Assembly: GCF_041956535.1 (NCBI RefSeq)
Contig: NW_027192194.1
Location: 550,545-614,544 of the forward strand
Source of the DNA: Calcarisporiella thermophila CBS 279.70
Taxonomy: Eukaryota > Calcarisporiellomycota
DNA length: 64,000 nucleotides
Direction of reading: 5' to 3'
Below, piece by piece: positions 46,643 through 58,700 of the stretch. How positions within the stretch are numbered: the stretch's first letter is position 1; each line of letters opens with the position of its first letter. The notes under the pieces are model-generated. The model did no database searches and was not told the origin of the DNA. It worked only from the letters and a program-made list of their open reading frames with translations. Position numbers and translations under genes: made by a program.

Positions 46643-48672
46643 TCAAGCTTTCAAAAATGGCCAAAACGTCCACATGCGCTCCACGGTACGCAACCGCTGC
46701 TGCACTTCGAGCTGCATCTTCTCTAGATCCCGCAAATCCTCCAAAAAGAGCGTCCGTTTTTCGGTCGGGAGCTCGGCACTCAGCGTCCTCAACAAGTGAA
46801 CCTCACACAGCAGCATTCCTTGGTCCTTGAATTTGAGTCGTTCGCCAGGCTTGCTCTGGATGAGAAGCCGCTCGATTTGGCGCAGCGTGTATCGCATTGG
46901 ATCCCGCACCTTGCCCAGCGCCAGCCCTGCCCGCTTCCGATAGATTCGCATCAATTGGGAGCCCGAGAAGTAGAGCAAGAGAAGGGATGGGCCCACCGCC
47001 AAAAAGGCAAAGTTCAATTCGTTGGCCCTAAGCAATTTATCCAGCGCTGCCATGGCAAGCTCTAGATCCACCTTGGCCTTTTGCACTTGGATCAATAGCA
47101 TTTCGACCAAGTTGCCGCGTGCCACGCTCTTGAGAGGAGTTTTGATTTCTGACTCGTAAACCCGCAACACTAGCGACATGTCGCCATCACGTACGCGTTG
47201 CGCAATGGTATCGAGCTCAGCATCAGAAAGATGATAATGTTGGCGGGCAAAATTCATCACCATCCGTTCGAGGGAATCCAGATCGGAGCGCAGGCTTTCT
47301 GGCCCAAGAAGACCGAGTTCTCCTTCGCGGTGGCGAATCGTTTCCCACACTTTCCGCATTGGATTGTAGACCCAGTTGACAATAAACCCATTCAATGTCT
47401 CGCGCGCTTCCACCATCCATTTTACAATATCGCTTCGGCGTACATATGCGTACTTGATGATAGTGCGACCCACAAAATACGTTGCGATGCAAGGAAGCCA
47501 GCAACGAGTAAACAGTGAAGGGCGACCATATAATGAAACGAGATGATTAGAACGGTGCTCAAAAGCAGGAAGAGTAGTGGTGATTAACTCGCGAAGTAAA
47601 GAATGTATTTCTCGAGAGGAGTATTCGACATCTTGATCGATTGCTAAAGCAAGTGTCAAGAGCCATGGTTAGATCAAAAAAAAAAGCAGGTTGTAATGAT
47701 TGTACCCTCGTGGTGCTCTTCACCATAACATGCATCTTTTGGTTCGACTTCCACGTTTGTCACGTGTTCTAGCTCGCTTTTCATCACTTTGATGCTAGCG
47801 CTTATTTTCTGCAATATCTTCTCTCCCTTCTTCGGAGCAAGTTGCATCCCATATTCACTTAAGAATCCTAGACAACTAGACTGCATCTTCCGCAACTCTA
47901 CTAATGTATTACGATTGTGCCGAACTTCGTAGCGTGCCATTGAAAACACAGAGAATGTAGGACGGGACTCCAGGCGGCGGTGGAGATGTTTAGGGAATAA
48001 GGGAAGTAGTAGAGAATGAGGCGTGGAGAAGGCGCGTTGAAGAGCGGTAGAGATTGCAGTAGAAGTAGGAAGATTGGAAGATAAGGCCAAGATGGAGTGT
48101 ACGAGGGTAGATACAAAAGACGCTACGCGCGCTGGGGTGGCTATCAAGTATTTGGAATTAAAATATGAGATATATCTTTGTGAATCGGTAAATCACTTGC
48201 TTTGTAAAATATAGTAGAGGACGCGAAACTGGCTCCCTCGTAGAGTTTCCCAGTAAAAAATGTCTTCGCTAAGCGGCAACGTTGCACTTAGTAATTTGTC
48301 TAATACATTAACATACACCGCAACAGTGCATTTTGCCAAAAATAGCAGCTCCAACTCCTTCAAATCTTCTCGTGTAATATCTTTACTCTCAACCTCTTCA
48401 CTCTGAATCATAAAAGCTGGGCCAATTTTGTCGAGTTGTCGCAAAACATCTGAATGAAGATTTGGTAGTGTAGGGGTATCGAGATTAATGCACTCAATGG
48501 CGCGCTGAAGATCTCGAGCACGTTGATAAACTGGATGGTCGAGAGAAGCTGGCGTGGTGCGTAAGAGCGCAAAAATGCGACCAGCAGCGGAGTGATTCTC
48601 GATCCGCTCCAATCGAAAAAGATCAAGTAGTTGGGCATTTAGTTGCCGCTGGCGATCCAGCACAAAACTCAT
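46643..48672 (-). CDS. NCA2: Nca2-like mitochondrial protein
   Basis: Three exons (48672-48201, 48140-47706, 47643-46643) give 635 aa. The NCA2 domain is clear in the last exon: LVSLYGRPSLFTRCWLP, GRTIIKYAYVRRSDI, FIVNWVYNPMRKVWETIRH, LANELNFAFLAVGPS-like RANELNFAFLAVGPS, then YRKRAGLALGKVRDPMRYTL. Upstream, RVLYYILQTTPARVASFV also fits. Yeast Nca2 affects expression of the mitochondrial ATP6/ATP8 genes and is a mitochondrial membrane protein. Intron 1 has a GC donor (GCAAGT at 48200) and a normal AG acceptor. The true ATG is 48672; the in-frame sequence before it has no ATG. Confidence 0.9.
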
Positions 48673-48977
48673 AGCTGAAGTCGATTTCGAAAGAACAACA
48701 ACATAGGGCGCCTTAATGGAAAATCTAGATACTAACAATTGTGTCCCAAATTAGTAAATTAGAATTTTGGAGGAATCTGAATCGAATTCAGTTAAGTCCT
48801 TGAGTTTGAGGAGTGTACCTTAGGCGATATGTAAATGCTGAGAGAATTTAGCTTGGCATATTAAATGTGAACTTAGAAAATTACGTACTAATCTTGAATT
48901 TAAATATGAAGCAATAAATAAATATCAATATACATTGCAAACTGACCCACGGAGCAACTTAAATAAAACAAATCAAT
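48673..48977. other. Tandem spacer
   Basis: 305 bp of AT-rich DNA between NCA2 and factor B on the minus strand. It presumably carries the NCA2 promoter. Confidence 0.5.
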
Positions 48978-49219
48978 CTATTGTAATTGTTTGAAAAAAG
49001 CATCGAACTCGTTTATATCCTTAGGCATCTGCGTTCCGAAATACAGGTTGGCTGATTCATTAGTCTGGGTCGTGGATATTTTGGACAACAAAGAATGCAC
49101 GCTTCCAATTTGCTCTAAAGAGGGCATTAGTGAAGAGACGTCGGTTGGTACTACATCCAACATAAAATTGGATGGAGTAGTAGTATTGTTGGAAATTGCC
49201 TGAGGCAAATGAGTTGGAG

Positions 49220-49263
<44 letters not shown>

Positions 49264-51600
49264 GTATGTTGAAAAAGCCATAGTGCATCGAATAAATAGC
49301 TGTCAGATGCCGACGCCATGGCTGGCACTGGTGGGGTGCCCATGCAAGAAAGCATTCCTTGAGGAGAATGTAAACTAGGCTGAGTAGAAGCTGATGCTGT
49401 AAGAGATATGTCGAACGATTCAGGAGCTATGGTTGTAAACAAATTTAAACATCCAAAAATTAAACCTAGCCTCAAAAACGATTATTTCATTTGAAAAAGG
49501 CCATTACCTGTGAATTCAAACGGTTCTTCTTTGATCAAATTATTTGGTTGTGCATAGGATTGCTCTGACTTAGTGGATATGGATTTCAGCTCCTTATTCA
49601 GCTTCGTTTCATCCAGATCTCCGCCCTCAACTAAGACAAATCCCCATTTCTGAACAAAATCCATTAAATAGCTGAGAAACTCTCGTGCGAAAGAGTGGAC
49701 ATCTTTCAGTTTGTTTAGCACAAAGACCGCTTTCATAATATCGGAATGGAGCTGTGCAGGCGGTATTTCAATGACTTCAGCATACTTGATCTCGAAAAAG
49801 ATGGCAGTAAACACCTCGTACAAACGTGAATCCGGGGCTATAGGGTTGCTCGCCTTATATTTGTGGTGAGCAAGTTCGAGGATGGCTCTTGCCCCCTCGC
49901 AGCAGAACTGGATAGATGCGGAAATATTGTCAGAATAGGGTTTGGATTTTTCTTCACGCGAGGACGGTATGAATGATCGATGCAGCAAAATTAGGCAGGC
50001 GTTATAGAGAATGTGGAGACTACAAACAATCGGGTCAAGGGTGTTTCTCTGAGAGGAAGAGATGAAGAAATTCCCAGGAAGCTGAAGACGAGGCGGTAGT
50101 TGTTTTAGCCAGGCAACCAATGAATTGTGCAGCGACGAGACAATGACATACGGATTACGCTTTAGTAATACACTACGCATTGCTGGAAGGGAGTAAATGT
50201 TCTTCAATATACGTCCTAGAAGTTCGTACAGCTGTATAAAATAGCTAAAATCCGAAATTATGTGTGAGGAGCTCGCTCCACCAAAAGAAAAGGAAGAGGG
50301 CCCGGCTGGCCAAGGCCCCTCCTCATCCTCCTCTTGTAAACGAGGAACGTCGAACTCGTGTTCGTTAAATGTGACGGGGTGACCTAATCGAGCAGAAAGT
50401 TGGATGTCCAGCACAAGAGCGCACCAGAATATGCGCTTTCGGTTTTTCTGCTCTTCGGCGTCTAGGTTGGGTAGTTTGCGATGCAACCCAATTTCTATGA
50501 TCATTCGAAATGCCTAAAGCCAACCATACTAATCAGTCCCAGAGTTATAAAGTAAAAAAGTTATAAAGTAATACCATTCCCGCATAAAGCCATGCACGAC
50601 CTGGCCAGTAAACCCCTGGAAGAAAATACGCATAGATTAGTAGCGCTTGGATTTTCTCGGTATACGTGTCACTCTCTAGGTTTAACAGCGATTTTGCCCT
50701 TTCGGCAAAGAGCCCTCCAGGGATACTGGGATCTTCAGTGGCCGCATAATTGCTTAATCGTGGGTCGTTGGAAATTTTGGCCGCAACTCCATAAAGAACA
50801 TTGAGCAGCATCAGCCCAGTGTTTGACAAGTCTTTGTAGGGATCTTTCATGAACTTTGAACGGTCTATCACAGGGAAAATCGGGTGGAAAGAAGTGAAAT
50901 AAATATCGAGAAGGTGGTCGGAGAGGTCGCGCGGAATAATCTCAGTAGGGTTGATGTCGCTTTGATATCGTGGCTCATTTCTACAATGAGAATCTGCCGC
51001 ATTTCTAGGATAGAATGGGAAGTTCTGCCAGATCTTATCTTTTAGTTGATAAATACCGCTTGAGGAGCCATGAAAATGTTTTACGCCAAAATTATCCATT
51101 GTCACATGAGATTTTTCATTGCTGATATTGAATTCCTCGATTGAATCGAGAAGTGCGCCAATTTCAGGTTCATTGAGATTGTCAGATATCAAGGGAGAAA
51201 TTTCCGTGGATGGAGGAGAAAAAGTGCCTTTGTTCTCATGAGAAGGGGAGAGATCGGACGAGACCTGAGTAGGACGATTGAGAACCGAATCTTTCGACGA
51301 TTTTTCAAATGGAGCAGTAAGTTCTGAGATCAGGCCGCGGATTTTGGGATCGGATGTGTCTAAAAGGTCATTGAGGACTGATTCAACACGTTTAAGGCGC
51401 GCTTCAATGGCTTCAATGTAGCCTTTAGGTGGGCCACGTTTTCGCACTATGTTTTCATGACTACATTCAATCCCGGCTAAGTGGCACTTGCCGCAGATCG
51501 GATAAGCTGTATCACATCTTATCCTCCTCATCCGGCATTGATCGCAAGCTCGTTTGATGCGCTGTCTTGACGAAGTTTTTTCCCTTTCTAATTTCGGCAT
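48978..51600 (-). CDS. Zn(II)2Cys6 transcription factor B (paralogue of A)
   Basis: Three exons (51600-50575, 50513-49508, 49426-48978) give 826 aa. The zinc cluster again uses Cys19, 22, 29, 36, 39 and 46, followed by RKRGPPKGYIEAIEARLKRV. The regulatory domain shares blocks with factor A: FHPIFPVIDRSKFMKDPYKD, AFRMIIEIGLHRKLPNLD and RKRIFWCALVLDIQLSARLG. Intron 1 lies just before the AFRM block in phase 0 and intron 2 before the C-terminal exon in phase 1, exactly as in factor A. The last exon encodes a glutamine run. Nuclear regulator with unknown targets; the pair arose by duplication, with the copies now in opposite orientation. Confidence 0.9.
49221..49262 (-). repeat. (CAGCAA)7 polyglutamine repeat
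   Basis: Seven perfect hexamer copies (TTGCTG on the plus strand) encode 14 of the glutamines in the C-terminal domain of factor B. Factor A lacks this run. A perfect microsatellite in coding DNA is likely to vary in length between strains. Confidence 0.9.
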
Positions 51601-52187
51601 GACGTTGGCTAGGGTCCAATTGCTCCAATCTCAAGAGATTATTTATTAGCTAAAATTTTAGTGATTTTATATCTGCGATTTAACTAGTTTCATTGTGGCA
51701 ATCAAACTTCGGGAATTAAATTTTTGACACGATCTGAGAGCTGGCCGCTTATCCCATTTTACTATGCGATTGCTTCATTGTGGAATTTTCAACTATATTC
51801 GTTAGTTAGAAGTAGGATCCTAAAACCTCGCAGTAACTCCCATTCAGTGACAAACGTTCCCCCAATAAATCATACAACGTCCTCTGCCTTTTTCATCCTC
51901 CTATTGTGATTTGAATATGGTCAACTCCACCCATATCTCTTCTAAACCAAGCATAGCCTTGTGATTTGCTTTTATATAGATTTATAAATTTGAAGCTGGA
52001 TGGTTATCACAGATATGAACATATTTTTAAAGAAAAAATATTGTACAGAAAATAAATACACCAATGAAAAGTAAAATATTGAATATAATGAAGAGAAGGC
52101 CTTATGATAAAAAAAAAAGGCTATACATTCGATTGAAATTGCAAGAAAAAAAACTATAATACTAAAACACCAAGAATGATACTCGAA
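51601..52187. other. Intergenic spacer
   Basis: 587 bp of AT-rich DNA upstream of factor B and downstream of the orphan gene. No gene is supported. Confidence 0.5.
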
Positions 52188-52782
52188 TTAGAGATCACAA
52201 AACTGTCCTGTCAGAATTGCATGCCCCATGGGGGATTTCGGTCTCTGCCCTGCTGTATCCTCAATTTTCACAGCGTCGAGCCGTGATTTGTGTGAGTCAC
52301 CTAGGAATTGCGGTTGTGATTGAGGCTGCTGCGGTTGCTGCGGTTGCTGAGGCTGTTCATGAGAAATGTGATCCTCTCTTGAAAATACGACTTCAGGCAC
52401 TGTCATGCTTCTCTGGCGACGGAAGATGGGATTACCTGAAGAATTCACCACATTAGAAAATGAATCCTGGATGAAAAAGGTTAGATTAACCAGCTGGAAT
52501 TCGTGTCGAAAAAATATATGAAATTACCTGAAAACTTGCTGGAGGCGAGCCCGACAAACCAAAAGAGGATCTCCGCTGGAGAATGTTGGCTGTGATGCCA
52601 CCTTGGGCCCCCAGTGATCCAAACCGACCATTTGCTGTTTGCTGACCGCCAGTGGGCGAAGTAGGAGAACTCACAACTGCCGAACCATGGCCAAATAAGC
52701 TACCAAAAGGGCCTGCGAAAGAGGCGCGACGGTTGCGCCCCGGGATTGTGAGGGGAGAGGGAGGTTTGTCATTTCGATCCAT
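52188..52782 (-). CDS. Small S/P/Q-rich orphan protein
   Basis: Two exons (52782-52528, 52466-52188) give 177 aa. The protein is basic and low-complexity with no membrane segment. Short sites such as NRRASFAG, LQRRSSFGLSG and RRQRSMTV look like basophilic (PKA-type, R-R-x-S) phosphorylation sites. A PQQ repeat follows in the second exon. The last residues (SPMGHAILTGQFCDL) are compact and may be a conserved terminal motif. I do not recognise a family with certainty. The consensus splice sites and kept frame support a real gene. Confidence 0.65.
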
Positions 52783-54022
52783 TTGTGATTGCGGCGTTGT
52801 GGTTCGTAGATGTGAGCAATCAATGACGAAAATGAGAGTGAAATCAAAAGAGTAAGAATATTAAAAGTGCGAAAAAGAGGAGAGAGGGAAAACGAGGTGA
52901 GAAAAAATAAAAGACTACAAGAAATAGAAATTTTGGATCAGCGCCGTTCAGAGCTTTGTATCAGATCTAAGCAAATTAGGGTAGGTATAAGAAGATTTGT
53001 GACAGGCATTCAAGTTTCTAGCTATATTCATTAGAGCTCACGCGAATTCCCCCCTATACATCGCACTTGACTATAAAGAAGTTAGTGACGTACCTGCTCC
53101 AATGCTTACGCATTCAAGCATAGAATTCGACCTCTCCCAGCCGATATCAACCAATGCATAAATGTGTACATTGTATACTGTTATTTTTCACCAAATTGCA
53201 GATTGTATCATAATTACGCATAATGCACACTATCTTTATTGTCATGTCTACATTGCGTATAAAGTTGCGCCAAATTTTGATATAGAAACTTATTGCAAAG
53301 CTGGCAAATAAATAGTCCTCAACAACGGAGTACTAGTTAAAAAAGAATCAATCAATCCTTAATGGGTCAGAATCTCAGTGGTATTGTTTAGACTATTGAA
53401 TATCCAGCGGGAAATTGAACGAATAACATGTATAGTCTATGTTGTCCCAGCTTCTTTGCGCTGATATAACTTTATTATATATTTCAAGTAATATATTAAT
53501 TATCAATATAAGTAATATACAGGACTATATTTAAATTGCAAGCTTTTCCTTAAGCAAATAAAGAATAATGCAGACCGTGGGTTTATAGATTATAGCATAA
53601 CAATTCAAAACCCAGTGCTTCCAAATAGGAACTTACCGACTAGATATAATACCTCAAATTTCCTTCAACAATTCTTAAAATGCCAGGTCTTAGTAGCGGT
53701 GAATCTTTGTTTCCTATTAAACTCTCGTGCATTATGAAAAATGAAGGTGCAGGATATATAGTAAGAGCTAACTTTGTTTTCGAAAAAAAAGCCGAGCTAG
53801 TGTTTAATAGAGGAACAAGAATCGTAGCGACTGAGCAGTTAATATATTTAAAAATTGACCAATAATTGCTGGTCACACTTGAATCCATCAAACTGCCCTC
53901 AACTTCATCCTTCAACAAATTCTCCAAATTCACATGTTGCGCCTCAATCCCTTTGTTTTGTCCCCTCCTCGCTTCCCTTCTCAAATCTGACATATACCTA
54001 TCATTTACAAGAAGCACATAAA
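52783..54022. other. 1.24 kb divergent spacer
   Basis: Divergent region between the orphan gene (-) and PEX13 (+). It is AT-rich with many small palindromic AT stretches near 53460-53520. The antisense frame at 53640-54119 runs into PEX13 exon 1 and has no recognised motif. No gene is supported. Confidence 0.45.
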
Positions 54023-55367
54023 ATGCCATCCCCTCCAAAACCTTGGGAGAGATCTGGAGCCAACAACATAACATCTTCAGTCTCTTCCACTGTTGCGTCT
54101 TCACCCACCGCTCTCTCACAAGAATTTAGTAATGAAATTGAATCATCTCCGCCCGCTCTTCCCTCACGTCCTTCCACACTAACTACCACTCGTCGTAAGT
54201 GTTTTTTTATTTCACCCTTTTACCGATTGCCTAGTTATACGTACCTGCTGATCAACTGTATCGGAGCTCTTCGGATCATTTTTTTCTCTTATTTACTCTT
54301 ACTAATCTATATATTTTTTTGCAGCTTACGGAGCAGGGTATGGATCAGGTCTTAGCTATGGATCTGGATACTCACCATACTCTAGCGGCTATGGAGGCGG
54401 CTACGGAAGTTATTCATCTCCTTACTCACGATACGGCTCCTATGGTTCATACGGCACTTACGGCGGTACCTACTCACGATATGGATATGGTGGGAGTATG
54501 TACGGCAGTGGCATGTACGGGGGCGGAATGTACGGAAACCGCTTTAATAACGGGCCATTCCCTGGGCAGAATCCAGATGAGCCCTCTCTGATGCAGACTA
54601 TGGAGCAGAGCACAGCGGCCACCTTCCAAGTTATCGAGCAGGTTGTTTCGGCATTTGGAGGGTTTGCTCAAATGCTCGAATCGACCTTCTTTGCAACCCA
54701 CTCTTCATTTATGGCAATGATGGGACTTGCAGAGCAGTTTGGCCATCTGCGAAACTTTTTGGGGCAGATACTGGGCGTATTCACACTTATTCGATGGGGA
54801 CGAAAGCTACTTCACTATCTCACAGGAATCAAGCCGCCGGCAAATGTACAGGGAATTAACCCACAGGATTTCAAAAAGTTCGAGCAGCGACCCCCCATTT
54901 CAAAACGCCCCATCGTGGTATTCCTGCTGGTTGTGGTTGGACTTCCATACCTCATGTCGCAAATCATCCGGACCCTCTCACGCAAGCGATTAGAGCAAAA
55001 ATCCCAGCAGGCCTCGGATGGCACCCCCGTCAAGGACCCCTATTCCCAGCAGTCTCAAAAGCCCATTCGCCCGCACGACCTTGAGTTTGCACGCGCGTTG
55101 TATGATTTCCGGGCAGAATCGCCTGCGGAATTGTCTCTGAAGCAGGGAGACATCGTTGCCATTCTATCCAAGACTGACCCCGCCGGTGCACCATCACAAT
55201 GGTGGCGGGGTCGCACTCGTGCGGGAGCACAAGGCTTCTTCCCGTCCAACTACGTAGAGATTATACACAAGGGAGGAAACTCGAATGAGCCCAGGAAAGA
55301 ACTGCCTCCCACACCAGAGCCCGAGAACCATGACCCCGGAGTTATGGAGAGTACTAAGCTAAAATAA
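54023..55367 (+). CDS. PEX13: Peroxin 13, peroxisomal import docking protein
   Basis: Two exons (54023-54194, 54325-55367) give 404 aa. It opens with PPKPWERSG, a conserved Pex13 start. Residues about 58-130 are a Tyr/Gly/Ser-rich segment (repeats such as YGSYGSYGTYGG). The helical central region covers EQVVSAFGGFAQMLESTFF and IRWGRKLLHYLTG. One membrane helix is clear at PIVVFLLVVVGLPYLMSQII. The C-terminal SH3 domain is FARALYDFRAESPAELSLKQ to WWRGR and GFFPSNYVEI. Pex13 docks the Pex5/Pex14 receptor complex at the peroxisome membrane. The YG segment corresponds to the cohesive meshwork reported for the import pore. Confidence 0.95.
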
Positions 55368-55781
55368 ACTAAATTAAACTGCTCTTTTATATTATATTTG
55401 TTTGCTCTATGTTGATGTACTATATGAATTCTTCTTCCCTTATTTGCATAACCATTTAGTTTTTATTGCTCCTGAAACTTCTCAACGAATTTAATAAACC
55501 AGCTCTATTATTTTAATACCTTTGCCTTAATTTTTTATCTCTTCCCCTTCTTTGGCGATAGAAGTAAGAGTATTTGCACAAAATGGCTATGGGATTTCCT
55601 AGTTGATCTTTTGACGTGCAATATATATGTTTATTGTAAGAACAAAAAACGTTGGATTCTAGCATCATCTTCTACTCTATAGGATAGTGCATATTTCATA
55701 ACTCGTGTCAATAAGGAAAGCATACAAAGAGTAGATACGGTTTTATTCTCGATAAAATACAATGTTCCTACATTTATGAAA
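55368..55781. other. Convergent 3' spacer
   Basis: 414 bp between convergent PEX13 and CTF18. A plus-strand AATAAA at 55493 may serve PEX13. No gene is seen. Confidence 0.5.
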
Positions 55782-58700
55782 TTATAGCAAATCTTTCACA
55801 AGCAATGGCTTTCTAACCGCATTGGAGAAGCCCTCGTGGAAACGATACCAGACTCGTGTGGTTTTGTTTTTCTTCTCTAGCGTCTTATGAGAGGCTGCGT
55901 TGAGGATAAACAAAGAGAGAGGGAGAATTACGACTCAAGCTTAACTTGTTAGGAGATAGACGTGTGTTACCTTTCTCTTCAGCTTCCTCGTCAATAATAA
56001 TAGGCCGTCCAAAAAAGTCTGTGGGTGGCTAAAGGCGTGTATGTGTTAATTGGGATATTCATGGAAAATAGTCGAATGGAATGAAACTCACTTTCTCATT
56101 CGGCTGGCTCTTCTTTGTCTCTACTTTAAGCAGCGCGCTAGTAGAAAAACTACGGTTAGACAATAACAATTATACCTTTGCTACATAACCAACGTACCCT
56201 GTATCATTAGCTTGCTGTTTTCCGGAACGTGCTTCCGCGGCCGCGAAACTGCGGCGGATTTGTTCTAATTCAATCTAAATCAATGATATTCGGTGAATAA
56301 TTGAGCTTATAACAAAGGTGTTATCCACAAAAGAACAGTCTACCTCCTGGGCAATCAACTGCCGTGCAGCATATCGGCTTGGAAGGATACCTTTAGGGGT
56401 TACGTTTGAGAATTGTAGGAGCTTTTCTATAGGTCTATGTGTACTGTTACATCAGCATACAACTTTTTACCCAGAATATCAACGGTATACTAACGGATCA
56501 ATTCTGTACGTGAACTGCCCATCCTCCGACTTCTCCTGAATGTATGTCAAACCAAACGCAATCATCACCTCAACAAGGCGCATTAGTATCGCACGCTCCG
56601 CGGGTTTAATGAGCTGGCGATTTACCTACAGAGGAAAAAGAGTTAGCAATCGCTCCCTAAAGCAGTTGCATTTGCATTTGCAAGCGGATATCTAACCGGC
56701 CGAAGATCAGGCGAAACGATACGAAGCAATGGAGAAAGGAACTCGGTGGCAAAAATTCTTTTGTTGAGGTTTACCCGAATTCGTGCTTCAATGCTGTTAT
56801 AAAGCCCCGTGATTATATTCTGGTTTTCTTTCTGGGCCAAGTAGTTCTGTCAGGGCCCAAAGCAACATTATTATCCACTCTAAGACAAGATATAAACGAC
56901 AAGAATACCTCATAATCCACTTTGGGAAATTCCATTTTCGGCTTGATACTTCCTGCGAAATGTCGGTGGAACGCAACAATTGGATAGGGTATGTAGCCGG
57001 CTAGCTGGTAATCATGGAGGCCATTTACATAGTGGTTGACCCGATCATAAAAGCAAAGCCAATCGCCTATATCAACGAGCTTCGAACCAGCAGTATCATG
57101 GAACCGCAGCAGAAGATAGTTTTCAAAGCATCCTAAATGCAAAATCAGCACCCAAATATATGCAAAGACGCTCAAAAAACGTTCTTGCCTTGCAAAATCT
57201 TCTCATAGTCCCCATTACTGTGGATGGTTTCAGCCAGAGGCTCGACATATTGGTTCATTGCATAGTCTACTTATGCGTTTGGGGGTTGAGTATCTTTCGT
57301 CCAGCATTTAAGCAGTGCAAAATAAAAATCACTGACCGTTTCCTTGATTCTTCCCCACTATCCTCTTATTATTTTTGGCGAGATAGAATATTTCGTCCCA
57401 CACCGAAAACAAACTCTTCCCCACATCCTTTCTCCCGATGGAGGTTTCAGAAAGCATGGCCATCGTCAGCGGGGTATCATTCTCTTTAAAGAACTTGTAG
57501 CAATATTCATCATTAATAGTTATTTCACTTGCGACAAAAAATAACTAAAAAATGCACTTACTTGAAGTGTATTCAAACAACTTCTTATATCGCAATCGGT
57601 CATTTCACACAGCGCGCTTAATGTTCGCATATCCACAGTGAGCCCCTCCCGGTCGCAGATATCCTTTAAGCGCTTTGCGATATCTGAGACATATGGCTTC
57701 CTGAACTGGTATATTTGTGATATTATTCGCAGGGGGCGCAATACGGGCGCATATCTGTCGAAATAAAGTGGCCTTAGTATGCACTGTGGTTGACCGAAGA
57801 GTAAAATAGATTGAGACAAACAGATCATTGCAAACGCAAATAATAGGTCGCATCAAGGGTTTTTTGCAGTCGTCTTTCTTTTTAGCCCCTAGTAATATCC
57901 AATAACAATCAGCATTTAATCCTTCATGCCGGCACAAAAGACACTCACTCTTGTTCAAAGTCGGCCCTTGGCCGGACTTTAGATTTGATTTGGGCTCTAC
58001 AGTGATGAGGTCGATGAGAGATTTGATAAAACTCTGGAGAGGTATAGGGAGGTTAATAACTAATCCAAATATTCTAAAAACTGGTATACAAACATCATTT
58101 CCTCCGCTTGAGGATACTCCATCAATCTCATCGATAATCAATAAATTGGGTTTGTTCTTGCCGACCACCGACTGCATCTCCGTTGCATTGCGTACCTTGT
58201 TGCGCACAGCTTCTCCTGTGCGATCATCACTGCGCATTTGGAAAATGATTCCTTTAAATGTCCTCGGGAAATCTCGATACAAATGCAACAAAATTGATTT
58301 CATACCTAGCATTTATCTCGATCACTTCATACCCAGCGTGTCGGGCCACAATATGGGCCAAAGTAGTCTTGCCATAGCCCGGTGGCCCCGTCAATAGCAG
58401 CACTTTCTTCTCCGGTCGCTGGAAGGGGTCGAGATTTTCTCGATGCTAAATTAGAAAAGCAGGGACATATTTATATATATACATAAATGTATCGTTATGC
58501 TTCGCAATAAGTCCACATACCATTGAATTTACGTTCTTGTATTTTCCTTTGTATTTGTAGCGTGGCTCTACTTTTTTGGGATTCTTTTTCCCGAATACGC
58601 AAAAATCCCACTCTTTCACCCAACTTAGAACTTCACGATTGATCCTCTAATTATAGTAACAATTAATAGCGATCACGGAATTGGATCCCAAGTACAATAT

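Noticed and set aside
46225-46673. Minus-strand frames of 101-127 codons over the PHD exon
   Set aside because: They lie antisense to the PHD finger and show no domain.
53640-54119. 159-codon minus-strand frame upstream of PEX13
   Set aside because: It overlaps PEX13 exon 1 antisense, has no recognisable motif and no start or splice support.
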